64,000 bases of DNA from Candidatus Binatus soli (GTDB lineage: Bacteria; Desulfobacterota; Binatia; Binatales; Binataceae), in assembly GCA_002479255.1 (NCBI GenBank), contig DLMJ01000006.1:124001-188000 (forward strand), in the 5' to 3' direction. The stretch's first letter is position 1. Every line of letters starts with the position of its first letter. The notes beneath the pieces are model-generated. The model was not told where the DNA came from, searched no databases, and saw only the letters and a program-made list of their open reading frames with translations. A program made the position numbers and the translations under genes. Of the stretch, positions 24,937 through 33,168 are shown piece after piece.

Positions 24937-26826
24937 GTGAGCAAAGCAGGCGTCGGCCCCTGTCCCCGAGTACGCTTCAGCGGCGCCGGCGGCGAAGTCG
25001 CGGCGCTCGCCGCTCGCGATCTGTCGAGCGGACTCGCGGCGATGCTCGCCGCTCGGGTCGGATCGTCCGCGGACGCGTCGCTACCACGAGCCGAAATGAG
25101 AATTGAGCTCGGCGATTCGGCGCCTTCCGCGCACGCAGCGCCTATCGCACTGGAAGGCGACAGCTTCGAGGTCACACGCGAAGGCGGCGGCGCCGGCGCC
25201 GGCTCGATAGTGATTCGTGCCGGGACGGAGCGCGGACTAATCCATGCGGCGTCGAATCTGCTCGAAAAGCTCGGCGCACAGTTCCCACCGGGCGTTGCGC
25301 CATCGTATCCGCGCATCGAGAGTGCCCGCGTTGGCGCGCTCGAACCCTGGCGCGTAACTCCCGCCTTCAAGCGTCGCGCATTCGTGTCCGACATCATGAC
25401 CTGGAACTACAACTTCGCCGACCGCCTCGATCTGCATCTTCGCCACGACCGCGAATTCATCCCATGGATGGCGCGCCAGGGGATCAACGCGTTCTCGTAC
25501 ATCCGCCATGCGCACGACACGCGCCTCAAGATCGACGAGATCGCGCCGCTTCTGCGCGAGCGCGCAATAGACGTCGAATATGGCGGCCACGTCCTGCAAC
25601 TTCTGCTGCCGCGCGATCGCTTCGCGGAGCACCCGGAGTATTTCCCGGCCGGCGACGACGGCGTTCGAATCGCCCGCGGCAATCTCTGCGTCTCCAATCC
25701 CGACGCCGTTGCTATCGTCCGCGCGGGCGCGCTCGCCTACGTTCACGACCATCCCGAGAACAGTTTGCTGCACATCTGGGGCGCCGACGTATGGCGCGGC
25801 GCGTGGTGCCGATGCGGTCAATGCCGCGAGCTCCCGCCGCAGATCCAATACATGAATGTCGTTAATGCAATTGCCGGTGCACTCGCCGATGACTCCGATG
25901 CTCCGCCAATCGCCTATCTCGCCTATCACGACACCATCGATCCGCATCCCGGCCTGAGGCCGCTGGACAACGTATGGTTCGAATGGGCGCCGCGCGAACG
26001 ATGCTACAGCCATGCGATCGACGATCCGGCGTGCGAGATTAATCCGCGCTACCTCGAATCGCTCAAACGCTACATCGAGATCTTCAAGGGCCGCGGCCAC
26101 GTCTTCGAGTATTACGCCGACGCGATCCTGTTCGGCGGTTTGGGCTTCGCGACGCCTGCGGTAGTGGCGCGCGATCTCCGCGCCTATCGGTCGCTTGGGA
26201 TCACGAGCATTTCGTGCCTGACTTTTGGCGCCTACAGCGTCATGGCCTATCCTGTGAACCTGGAGGCATTCGTTCGCGGATCGCGAGATCCCGATTTCGA
26301 GCCCGATACAACTTTAGTTGACGTATCCGTCGGACGGCATCCGCGATGCGCCCCCGAGATGGCCGCCGCCTATCGCGCTGTTGAGCGCGCGTCGAAGCTG
26401 TGCCTCGACTATGCCGACGTGATGCTGCCGGTGATGCCGCCCGAAAGGACCGCGCGCAAGCGCGACGAGTTGCGAGAAGCCGCCTTGACGTTCAACGAGG
26501 CGATTGCCGCGGCTGACCAGATTGCGCTGAGCCTGGATACTCCCCTCGCGGATGCGGAGAAGGGTCTCTGGCGCTATAGCAGCGACGTGCTCGCGGGACT
26601 GTCTGACTATCTGGGAGCGCTCGGCGAGGCAGGCGCCGATCGCCGGATACGTGGCGAAGCCGCCATCGCCAAAGTCGCGGGCGCCATCGAGCGCATCCGC
26701 GGGATCGATCCCGAAATCAAGGGAACCTGGGGCGCGTACGATCTCGAATGGATCCGCGAGATGTGGCTCAACGCGCTTGCGCGCGGGCTCGATGGAGACG
26801 GAAAACCGCCGGAGGAACTGTTCTGA
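24937..26826 (+). CDS. DUF4838-type putative glycoside hydrolase
   Basis: 629 residues. The N-terminal ~110 residues resemble the non-catalytic domain seen before GH20/GH67 barrels (IVIRAGTERGLIHAASNLLEKLG), followed by a barrel-like region: SDIMTWNYNF, IPWMARQGINAFSYIRHA, IWGADVWRGAWCRCGQC, VWFEWAPRERCYSH, FEYYADAILFGG. This layout fits the DUF4838 family of presumed carbohydrate-active enzymes. There is no signal peptide. Start GTG 24937. Its stop overlaps the ATG of the acyl-CoA dehydrogenase gene (TGATG), so the two are translationally coupled, which is odd for a glycosidase. The real role may be modification of a CoA- or sugar-linked metabolite (inference). Confidence 0.65.
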   Translation: MSKAGVGPCPRVRFSGAGGEVAALAARDLSSGLAAMLAARVGSSADASLPRAEMRIELGDSAPSAHAAPIALEGDSFEVTREGGGAGAGSIVIRAGTERGLIHAASNLLEKLGAQFPPGVAPSYPRIESARVGALEPWRVTPAFKRRAFVSDIMTWNYNFADRLDLHLRHDREFIPWMARQGINAFSYIRHAHDTRLKIDEIAPLLRERAIDVEYGGHVLQLLLPRDRFAEHPEYFPAGDDGVRIARGNLCVSNPDAVAIVRAGALAYVHDHPENSLLHIWGADVWRGAWCRCGQCRELPPQIQYMNVVNAIAGALADDSDAPPIAYLAYHDTIDPHPGLRPLDNVWFEWAPRERCYSHAIDDPACEINPRYLESLKRYIEIFKGRGHVFEYYADAILFGGLGFATPAVVARDLRAYRSLGITSISCLTFGAYSVMAYPVNLEAFVRGSRDPDFEPDTTLVDVSVGRHPRCAPEMAAAYRAVERASKLCLDYADVMLPVMPPERTARKRDELREAALTFNEAIAAADQIALSLDTPLADAEKGLWRYSSDVLAGLSDYLGALGEAGADRRIRGEAAIAKVAGAIERIRGIDPEIKGTWGAYDLEWIREMWLNALARGLDGDGKPPEELF

Positions 26827-27989
26827 TGGACGCTGACAATGGATTCGTACTGTCGCCGGAACTGAGGTCGCTTCGCGGTCAAGTTGGAAGAATAATCCGC
26901 GAGGAAATTATCCCGATCGAAGCGCGGATCGATCCCGACGCGCCCGAGATTCCCGAGGATGAATACTGGCCGATCGCGCGCAAGGTGCAAGCCGCCGGAA
27001 TGTGGTGCATGGGCGCGCCGCGCGAGTACGGCGGCGGTGGTCTGGGCACTTTCGACATGTGCGTGCTGACCGAGGAAATGGCGCAGCATCGCATGGGACT
27101 CTACAACCCTGGATGCGGGGTCTTCGGGCGCACGCCGCCACCGGTGATCTACGCGGGCAGCGAGGAACAGAAGCGCACCTACGCCGGCGGCACCATCAAG
27201 AATGCCTGGCACACCTTCTTCGCGATCACGGAACCGTCGGGCGGTTCCGATCCGGCCGGCGCGATCCAGTGCAAAGCGGTTCGCCAGGGCGATACCTACG
27301 TCCTCAACGGAACGAAAATTTTCATTTCGCATGCGCACGAGGCCGAGTGGGGCGTCGTCTTCACCCGCACCGACGCCAAGGCCGGCCGCAAGGGAATCAC
27401 CTGCTTCATAATCAAGAAGGGCGCGCCGGGATTCACGGCGCGGCCGATTCGCACACTGCGCACCTCGGCGGTACCCAATGAGGTTCAGTTCGAAGATTGC
27501 GTCGTGCCAATCGAGCAGCGCCTGGGGCCCGAGGGCGAGGGCCTGAATCTATGCCTCGATCTGCTGACGCGGCTGCGCTTTCCGTACTCGGCGTGCAATG
27601 TCGGGGTGGGAGTGGCTGCCCTCAGGATGGCGATCGATCATGCCAAGCAGCGCAGCACCTTCGGTGAACTGCTCGCCAAGCGGCAGGCGATACAGTGGAT
27701 GCTCGCGGATTCGGAGGTCGAGCTGCGCGCGGCGCGGTGGCTGACGTGGGAAGGAGCGTGGAAGGCCGATCGCGGCGAAGATTTCCGCACCGAGGCGTCG
27801 ATCGCAAAGCTCTATTCGAGCGAAGTGCTCGGCCGCGTGATCGATCGCGCTGTGCAGATTCATGGCGGCTACGGCGTCAGCAAGGAGTTCCCCATCGAGC
27901 GGTGGTACCGCGAGGCGCGAATCCGCCGGATCGGCGAAGGCCCCAGCGAAGTGCATCGGATGGTGATCGCCCGCTCGCTTTTGCGATGA
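26826..27989 (+). CDS. Acyl-CoA dehydrogenase family protein
   Basis: 387 residues, standard length. N-terminal helical domain, the middle beta-domain FAITEPSGGSDPAGAIQ (FAD and substrate loop), and the C-terminal four-helix domain with RSTFGELLAKRQAIQWMLAD, QIHGGYGVSKEFPIERWYREARI and IGEGPSEVHRMVIAR. The Glu in GEGPSE is in the position of the catalytic base of medium-chain enzymes, so alpha,beta-dehydrogenation is likely. The electron acceptor would be ETF. It is the middle gene of an operon with DUF4838 and a CoA-transferase, suggesting CoA-activation then oxidation of a particular acid. The usable start is ATG 26826; longer forms overlap the DUF4838 gene. Confidence 0.93.
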   Translation: MDADNGFVLSPELRSLRGQVGRIIREEIIPIEARIDPDAPEIPEDEYWPIARKVQAAGMWCMGAPREYGGGGLGTFDMCVLTEEMAQHRMGLYNPGCGVFGRTPPPVIYAGSEEQKRTYAGGTIKNAWHTFFAITEPSGGSDPAGAIQCKAVRQGDTYVLNGTKIFISHAHEAEWGVVFTRTDAKAGRKGITCFIIKKGAPGFTARPIRTLRTSAVPNEVQFEDCVVPIEQRLGPEGEGLNLCLDLLTRLRFPYSACNVGVGVAALRMAIDHAKQRSTFGELLAKRQAIQWMLADSEVELRAARWLTWEGAWKADRGEDFRTEASIAKLYSSEVLGRVIDRAVQIHGGYGVSKEFPIERWYREARIRRIGEGPSEVHRMVIARSLLR

Positions 27990-28011
27990 AGACTGAACAA
28001 GGAGAGGCGCG

Positions 28012-29205
28012 ATGAGTCTGCCGGGTTTGCCTCTTGACGCAGTCCGCGTGATCGATCTGGGACAGGTTTACGCGGTGCCGTACTGCACGCTTCAACTCGC
28101 GGCGATGGGCGCCGATGTCATCAAGATCGAGCCTCCCGTGACAGGCGAAGTGCTGCGGCAGCCGAAACTGCCGCCGGGCGGCGCCGGTTACTCGTTCCTG
28201 ATGCTCAATGCGAACAAACGCTCGGTCACGATCAATCTGAAAGATCGGCGCGGGCAGCAAATCGTGCTCAAGCTGCTCGAGGACGCCGACGTGCTTGTCG
28301 AGAATTATCTTGACGGCGTGATGGAGTCGTTCGGACTGGGATACGAGCAGATCGCCACGCGGTTTCCGCGGCTGATTTACGCGTCAGGCAAGGGCTACGG
28401 CTCGAACAGCAGGTACGCGAAGCTTGGCTCGATGGACAATACGATCCAGGCGTCGTCGGGATTCATCAGTATCACCGGATTTCCCGACCATCCGGTGAAG
28501 ACCCCCGCCACTTTCATCGACATGGGAACGGGGAGTCATCTGGTGAGCGGAATCCTGGCCGCGCTGATACGTCGGGGGCGGACCGGCCGCGGACAGCATG
28601 TCGAGGTCGCGATGCTCGACGTGGCGATTGCCGCGCTGACCAGCGCGGTTGCGCCCGCGCTGCAAGGGATGAAGCTCGAGCGGCTGGGGAATCGTCATTG
28701 GGGCGCATGCCCGACCAACCTCTATCCAGCGCGCGACGGCGAGATATTGATCTTTTGCCTGACCGAAGCGCATTGGCGCACGCTGGCGAAATTGATGGGA
28801 CGCGAAGAGCTGATCGCCGATCCGCGATACAGGAATCATGGCGCACGTCTGAAGATTGCCGATGAAATCGACGCGATGGTCTCCGATTGGACGCGAGCGC
28901 AGCCGCGCGACGCGATGGTCGAGGGACTGATCGAGGCGGGAATCCCGTGCGCGCCGATGCGCACGGTCGAGGAAGTGATCGCCGATCCTGAAATCGCTCA
29001 GCGTCGGATGCTTATCGACAGCGAATATCCCACCAGGGGTCCAATCCGCGTCGCCGGCACTCCTATTAAGATGTCCGATGCGCCGGAAGGTGACCGGCCG
29101 ATGAGAAGGCCGCCCGAGCTTGGCGAGCATAACGCCGAAGTGCTCGGCTCGATCGGAATCGGGGCCGACGAACTCGAACGCCTCAAGCGCGACGGAGTCA
29201 TCTGA
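28012..29205 (+). CDS. CaiB/BaiF family III CoA-transferase
   Basis: 397 residues with the family fold: VIDLGQVYAVPYCTLQLAAMGADVIKIEPP at the N-terminus, NKRSVTINLKDRRG, the active-site Asp in FIDMGTGSHLVSGILAAL (equivalent to Asp169 of formyl-CoA transferase), GRGQHVEVAMLD and LGEHNAEVL at the C-terminus. It moves CoA between carboxylic acids and would activate the substrate of the dehydrogenase next to it. AAGGAG sits 8 bp before the ATG. Its last 66 bp (29143-29208) are duplicated at 32195-32260 with only synonymous changes, marking the left border of an inserted block. Confidence 0.93.
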   Translation: MSLPGLPLDAVRVIDLGQVYAVPYCTLQLAAMGADVIKIEPPVTGEVLRQPKLPPGGAGYSFLMLNANKRSVTINLKDRRGQQIVLKLLEDADVLVENYLDGVMESFGLGYEQIATRFPRLIYASGKGYGSNSRYAKLGSMDNTIQASSGFISITGFPDHPVKTPATFIDMGTGSHLVSGILAALIRRGRTGRGQHVEVAMLDVAIAALTSAVAPALQGMKLERLGNRHWGACPTNLYPARDGEILIFCLTEAHWRTLAKLMGREELIADPRYRNHGARLKIADEIDAMVSDWTRAQPRDAMVEGLIEAGIPCAPMRTVEEVIADPEIAQRRMLIDSEYPTRGPIRVAGTPIKMSDAPEGDRPMRRPPELGEHNAEVLGSIGIGADELERLKRDGVI

Positions 29206-29208
29206 GCG
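29143..29208 (+). repeat. Left direct repeat: 3' end of the CoA-transferase gene
   Basis: 66 bp, 61 identical to 32195-32260. All five differences are third-position synonymous changes (three Gly codons, one Ile, one Leu). The two copies bracket the MscS, serpin and 31656-32123 genes. Confidence 0.9.
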
Positions 29209-29328
29209 AAGTCCCCGGGCCAAAAACTGGGGTGGTGTCCGCCTCAAGGGACATTGGAATGGCGTCTCTCTTGCCCGCGGAAAGGAGTTTGAGCGAATAG
29301 AGAAAACACCCTCAAAGGAGGCTGCATC

Positions 29329-30141
29329 ATGACGGCAAAAGACATCACCCTGGACCTTATCATCCGGTACGGATTCCAAATCCTTGGCGCGATGATCATT
29401 CTAATCGTCGGCGTTCTCCTGGCCCGCTGGGTCGCGAACCTCACCAATCGAGGCCTCGAAGCTCGGGTGAAGGAGGCGCCGATGCGCCTGCTGATCGTCC
29501 GAGCAACCCGAATTCTCGTCCTTATGCTCACGCTGTTGGTGGCGCTCGACAAGCTTGGTTTCCAGATCGCGCCGCTGGTTGCCGCGGTTGGCGTCGCCGG
29601 CGTGGGCGTGGGCTTTGCTTTTCATGGCGTGCTCGCAAACATCATCGCCGGACTGTCGATCGTTTTTACCAAACCTTATCGAGTTGGAGAGTATATCGAG
29701 CTGCTCGGTGTTCAGGGGCAGGTGCTCACGATCGAGCTTTTCTCAACGACTCTGGCGCAGCTCGATCAATCCCGCATCGTCATACCGAATCACAAAATCG
29801 TCGGCGAGATTCTCCATAACTACGGCACGATCCGCCAGCTTCAGCTAAAGGTTGGGGTTGCCTACGGCGCGAATCTGACCGAGGTGCTTGTTGTTGCCAA
29901 ACAGGTTGTTGCGGCAGACCCGCGCGTCTTAAGGGAACCGGCAGCCTGGATAGGAATCAGCGAGCTTGCCGATTCGTCTGTTACACTTTCTATTCAGCCG
30001 TGGGTAATGATTGCGGATATGATCACCGCAAGAGGGGAGTTGTATCAGGCCATCGTCGAGCGGTTCCGGGCGAGCAAGATCGAGATCCCCTTTCCTGTGA
30101 GAGAAGTCCGCCTGTTCGGGGCCTCAGGAGAACAACCATGA
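29329..30141 (+). CDS. Small-conductance mechanosensitive channel (MscS family)
   Basis: 270 residues, E. coli MscS size. Two N-terminal membrane helices, then the pore helix AAVGVAGVGVGFAFHGVLANIIAGL with the Gly/Ala pattern, then the cytoplasmic beta-domain (FTKPYRVGEYIELLGVQGQV, SRIVIPNHKIVGEILHNY) and the vestibule domain. It opens on membrane tension to release solutes on hypo-osmotic shock. A good ribosome site (AAAGGAGG) precedes the ATG. It is the first gene of the block framed by duplicated CoA-transferase 3' ends and is probably acquired cargo. Confidence 0.93.
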   Translation: MTAKDITLDLIIRYGFQILGAMIILIVGVLLARWVANLTNRGLEARVKEAPMRLLIVRATRILVLMLTLLVALDKLGFQIAPLVAAVGVAGVGVGFAFHGVLANIIAGLSIVFTKPYRVGEYIELLGVQGQVLTIELFSTTLAQLDQSRIVIPNHKIVGEILHNYGTIRQLQLKVGVAYGANLTEVLVVAKQVVAADPRVLREPAAWIGISELADSSVTLSIQPWVMIADMITARGELYQAIVERFRASKIEIPFPVREVRLFGASGEQP

Positions 30142-30257
30142 CGCGGCCGGCGAGATCGTGCGCGGGTCGGAGTGCTTCGAGCATGTCGGGGCCAATTAAA
30201 TCAGGACACCATTGAACTGGGCTGGAGCCGTGCAAAGGCGGGCCGTGTGGTATATGC

Positions 30258-31565
30258 GTGAAGGCTGAAGCGGACTTCAAAATCCGGTTCGATATGGAAA
30301 TTCCCGCTTACGTTCGCAAGTTGATAGGGGCCGTGCTCGTACTCGCATCGATTGCGACGTCGTGCGCTTTGGTGAAAGGCGAAGGCATCGCAGCCGCGAA
30401 CATCCCCGCTCCCGACCCGGCGGTCATCAGCCGGGTTTCTTCAGCGACGGATGATTTCGGCTTTCGGCTGCTGAACGCGTTGGCCAAGGACCCGACTCAA
30501 AACACCGTCATATCCCCGCTTGGTGTCGCGACGGCGTTCGCGATGGCATACAACGGCGCGGCTGGCGATACCAAAACGGAGATGGCCAGGACGCTCGCTC
30601 TCGGATCGCTTGGCGATGAGGACATCAATCGAGCCAATCACTACCTGATGCACACCCTCGCGGAGGCGGATCCCGCGGTGCAGACTGAAATCGCCAATGC
30701 GCTGTGGGTACAGAAAGACTTTCCAATCAATCCGGATTTTCGCACAGTGTGCGAATCCTTCTACGATGCCAACGCTGCGAGTCTGGATTTCATCGGCGAT
30801 CCGACAGGTGCCGCCGCGGAAATCAACTCGTGGGTTGACAAAAACACCCATCACCGGATTCCGGTCTTAGTCGCGGGGATTAGAGGCGATACCCGGCTGA
30901 TGCTGACCGACGCGGTCTACTTCAAAGGCCGCTGGTCATCGCAGTTCAAAAAAGCACAAACGCGGCCGCGGCCGTTTCATCTTCTGAGCGGCGATTCGCG
31001 CCAGACCGCAATGATGGATCAATCGGGAAGTTACTCTTACCTCGAGAATCAGGACTTCCAGGCCATTCGCATCCCCTATGGCAATCAGCGCTATGCGATG
31101 TACGTATTTATGCCGCGCAAGACGGCGGGACTGCCCGATCTTATCCGCTCACTCGATGAAACGCATTGGACGCAATGGACAAGTCAGTTTGCTCGAAGGT
31201 CCGGAGAGATAGTTATCCCAAAGTTCGAAACGACGTACAGCAAGCAGCTCAATGATACTCTGAAGGAAATGGGAATGAGGTTGGCGTTCGATGTCGGGAG
31301 AGCTGATTTTTCGCGAATTCATCCCTACCTATTCATCAGTGACGTTGAACATAAGACGTGGGTAAAAGTCGATGAGGAGGGAACCGAAGCCGCGGCCGCT
31401 ACCTCAATCGGCATCAGTGTGGCCCTTGCGGTTCGTGCATCCATGCCTCCGTTTGTGATGATCGTGGATCACCCGTTCTTCTTCGCAATTACCGAGCAGC
31501 AATCCGGCGCGCTGCTCTTTGCCGGCATTGTCATGGATCCGACGTTGACCGGTAGTGCGCGATGA
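30258..31565 (+). CDS. Serpin-family protease inhibitor, exported
   Basis: 435 residues with the serpin fold: NTVISPLGVATAFAMAYNGAAG, LTDAVYFKGRW, FMPRKTAGL, IPKFETTYS and the terminal DHPFFFAITEQQSGALLFAG. The hinge EEGTEAAAAT is consensus, so it should be an inhibitor that traps serine proteases by loop insertion. The reactive loop after it (SIGISVALAVRAS) is about five residues longer than in alpha-1-antitrypsin if aligned on the following PP; P1 cannot be fixed but lies among ALAVRAS. The N-terminus has a hydrophobic segment ending in IATSC, a possible lipobox, so it may be anchored in the periplasm. GTG 30258 or ATG 30294 could be the start; the signal begins after the ATG. Confidence 0.9.
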   Translation: MKAEADFKIRFDMEIPAYVRKLIGAVLVLASIATSCALVKGEGIAAANIPAPDPAVISRVSSATDDFGFRLLNALAKDPTQNTVISPLGVATAFAMAYNGAAGDTKTEMARTLALGSLGDEDINRANHYLMHTLAEADPAVQTEIANALWVQKDFPINPDFRTVCESFYDANAASLDFIGDPTGAAAEINSWVDKNTHHRIPVLVAGIRGDTRLMLTDAVYFKGRWSSQFKKAQTRPRPFHLLSGDSRQTAMMDQSGSYSYLENQDFQAIRIPYGNQRYAMYVFMPRKTAGLPDLIRSLDETHWTQWTSQFARRSGEIVIPKFETTYSKQLNDTLKEMGMRLAFDVGRADFSRIHPYLFISDVEHKTWVKVDEEGTEAAAATSIGISVALAVRASMPPFVMIVDHPFFFAITEQQSGALLFAGIVMDPTLTGSAR

Positions 31566-31655
31566 GTAGGTCGCCCGAGATCGAACGCACCCCTCAATAG
31601 AGATCGTTGAGCGAGAAAAATGCTTATGCCATAGAATAAACGAGGGAGCACGCTT

Positions 31656-32123
31656 ATGGAAAGCACCAAGAAAGTTCAGCAAATGCTTGACGAACTCAAA
31701 AGGTCAGAGCGCCTGCTCGAAATCGCTGACACGGCCGCTCAGATCAACGTGGCCGTCGCGCTACTGGAGACTGTGAACGTGGACGCGGCGAGCGAGTCTC
31801 TTAAAGCCACTCTCGACGTCTTGGGCAAAGAGTTGGAAGAAGGACATCACGGCATATCACGCACCAAAGCAGCCAACATCCAGCAATTGCGCTCACTGGT
31901 GGGAGCGCTTGGTCCGCTGGATGTTTTCCGCGAGCAAATCTCGGTACTGTACGAGTTGCATGGCATAAAGCCCAGAGAAGCCGAAACAAGGTGGGCGAAG
32001 TTGAAGGCAGACAAGCTGGTTGCAAAAATCGAGACTTTCGTGAAGATCACCCAGACTCTCGACTCAATTAACGCGCTCAGGCATGCAATCGAGAATCGCG
32101 TGGAAGGATACAAGCCCGCGTAG
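31656..32123 (+). CDS. Hypothetical alpha-helical protein
   Basis: 155 residues, no family recognised. Almost entirely helical with heptad-like spacing (VQQMLDELKRSERLLEIADTAAQINVAVALLE), no signal peptide, no Cys motif. ATG 31656 has GAGGGAG 9 bp upstream, so translation is likely. It follows the serpin gene by 90 bp and belongs to the same inserted block. Base composition is less GC-rich than the flanking core genes. Confidence 0.6.
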   Translation: MESTKKVQQMLDELKRSERLLEIADTAAQINVAVALLETVNVDAASESLKATLDVLGKELEEGHHGISRTKAANIQQLRSLVGALGPLDVFREQISVLYELHGIKPREAETRWAKLKADKLVAKIETFVKITQTLDSINALRHAIENRVEGYKPA

Positions 32124-32137
32124 CTCGTTTGGAAAGC

Positions 32138-32199
32138 CCGGTTCGATATGGAAATTCCGGCTTACATTCGCAAGTTGATAGGGCCGCGCTCGTACTCGG
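32138..32199 (+). pseudogene. Serpin 5'-end fragment fused to a CoA-transferase 3' end
   Basis: 62 bp nearly identical to the signal-peptide start of the serpin gene (30284-30345), with a one-base deletion in the GGGG run that shifts the frame. It joins the CoA-transferase 3'-end copy (32195-32260) at shared CTCG bases. The fusion is a recombination scar, not a gene. Confidence 0.85.
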
Positions 32200-32260
32200 G
32201 TCGATCGGGATTGGCGCCGACGAACTCGAACGCCTAAAGCGCGACGGAGTCATCTGAGCG
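32195..32260 (+). repeat. Right direct repeat: second copy of the CoA-transferase 3' end
   Basis: Encodes the same last 20 residues and stop as 29143-29205. It is followed directly by the ATG at 32262, so the lipoprotein gene probably once followed the CoA-transferase gene by 6 bp. Confidence 0.9.
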
Positions 32261-32261
32261 G

Positions 32262-32984
32262 ATGCGCGTCGCACAATTTGATGGGTTCAGGCGTGGAGTC
32301 GCTCGCGGGCGGTTTCGCGCGACGATCCGGCGCGCGTCGGCGGTCGCATTGGCGCTCGCGGTCTCGAATGCGCTAATCGCGTGCGAGCCCACGCAATCAA
32401 CTGACTATCCGTCGAACGACACTGGCGCTCCGGCTGAAGTCGGGAAACGGCCGCTCGAGTTGTCGCCAACGGAATTCACGGCCGACCTGATTACGCCCGG
32501 CGGAATTCGCGTCAAGACCAACGGCCAGTATAAGACCGAGGCCGCGAGGAAGGCCGCAGCGTTAGCGATCGATCGTTACTGGAACGAGGTTCACTCTTGC
32601 GCGGCCGGCGTGGAACGGCCCGGCGATACGGATGTCCGCGGCCTGACGGAAGAGTTCCCGCGTCATCTGGCGGTTGAGATTGCGAACAACTGGAAGGTGG
32701 TCGAGGGTCCGGCAACGCATCGCAGGATACAGGCGTTCCCGTCGATTGCGCGGCGGGGCTCGTGGTCAACGGCGCGGCGCCAGGAGGACGCCCTCTACAT
32801 TGTAGTTGTCCCGGAGCTGAACGGACTCGGTCCGCAGATGGTCAATGAGCTGAATCTGTGGCTGATGAAGAAGGCGAACGTGCCGCCGACGGCGGATTTG
32901 GTTGGTGCGTGTGCGTCGGTCGCGTGCGTGAGATTCAACTACAACAACGCGCCGTCGCAGGCATGGAATGAGTGCCGGGAGTAG
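32262..32984 (+). CDS. Hypothetical lipoprotein
   Basis: 240 residues, family not recognised. Basic N-terminus, a hydrophobic helix and the lipobox NALIAC near residue 40 predict export and lipidation. The mature part has a conserved-looking N-half (DLITPGGIRVKTNGQYKTEAARKAAALAIDRYW) and a C-half with two Cys (GACASVACVRFNY) that may pair in the periplasm. The start lies 6 bp after the stop of the duplicated CoA-transferase end, implying an original position at the end of that operon. Confidence 0.65.
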   Translation: MRVAQFDGFRRGVARGRFRATIRRASAVALALAVSNALIACEPTQSTDYPSNDTGAPAEVGKRPLELSPTEFTADLITPGGIRVKTNGQYKTEAARKAAALAIDRYWNEVHSCAAGVERPGDTDVRGLTEEFPRHLAVEIANNWKVVEGPATHRRIQAFPSIARRGSWSTARRQEDALYIVVVPELNGLGPQMVNELNLWLMKKANVPPTADLVGACASVACVRFNYNNAPSQAWNECRE

Positions 32985-33014
32985 GGCAGGAGGAAATCCA
33001 CTTAAATTTAATGT

Positions 33015-33033
33015 GAAACCCACCGTGGGTTTC
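33015..33033. promoter_or_regulatory. Perfect palindrome, possible operator or terminator stem
   Basis: GAAACCCAC-C-GTGGGTTTC, 9-bp arms with one central base, in an AT-richer stretch 30 bp beyond the lipoprotein stop. No T-run follows, so a protein-binding site is as likely as a terminator. Confidence 0.45.
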
Positions 33034-33168
33034 GCTAACTTTGATTCGGTCTCTTTCCTGACTTGGTACACGGGCCGGCCCCGGCTGGTTCCCGGAGTGA
33101 CCAATTTTCCACATTTTGGTCCACATAACGTGACATTTTGATGCTCACTACTGCGATAGTCTCATCAG

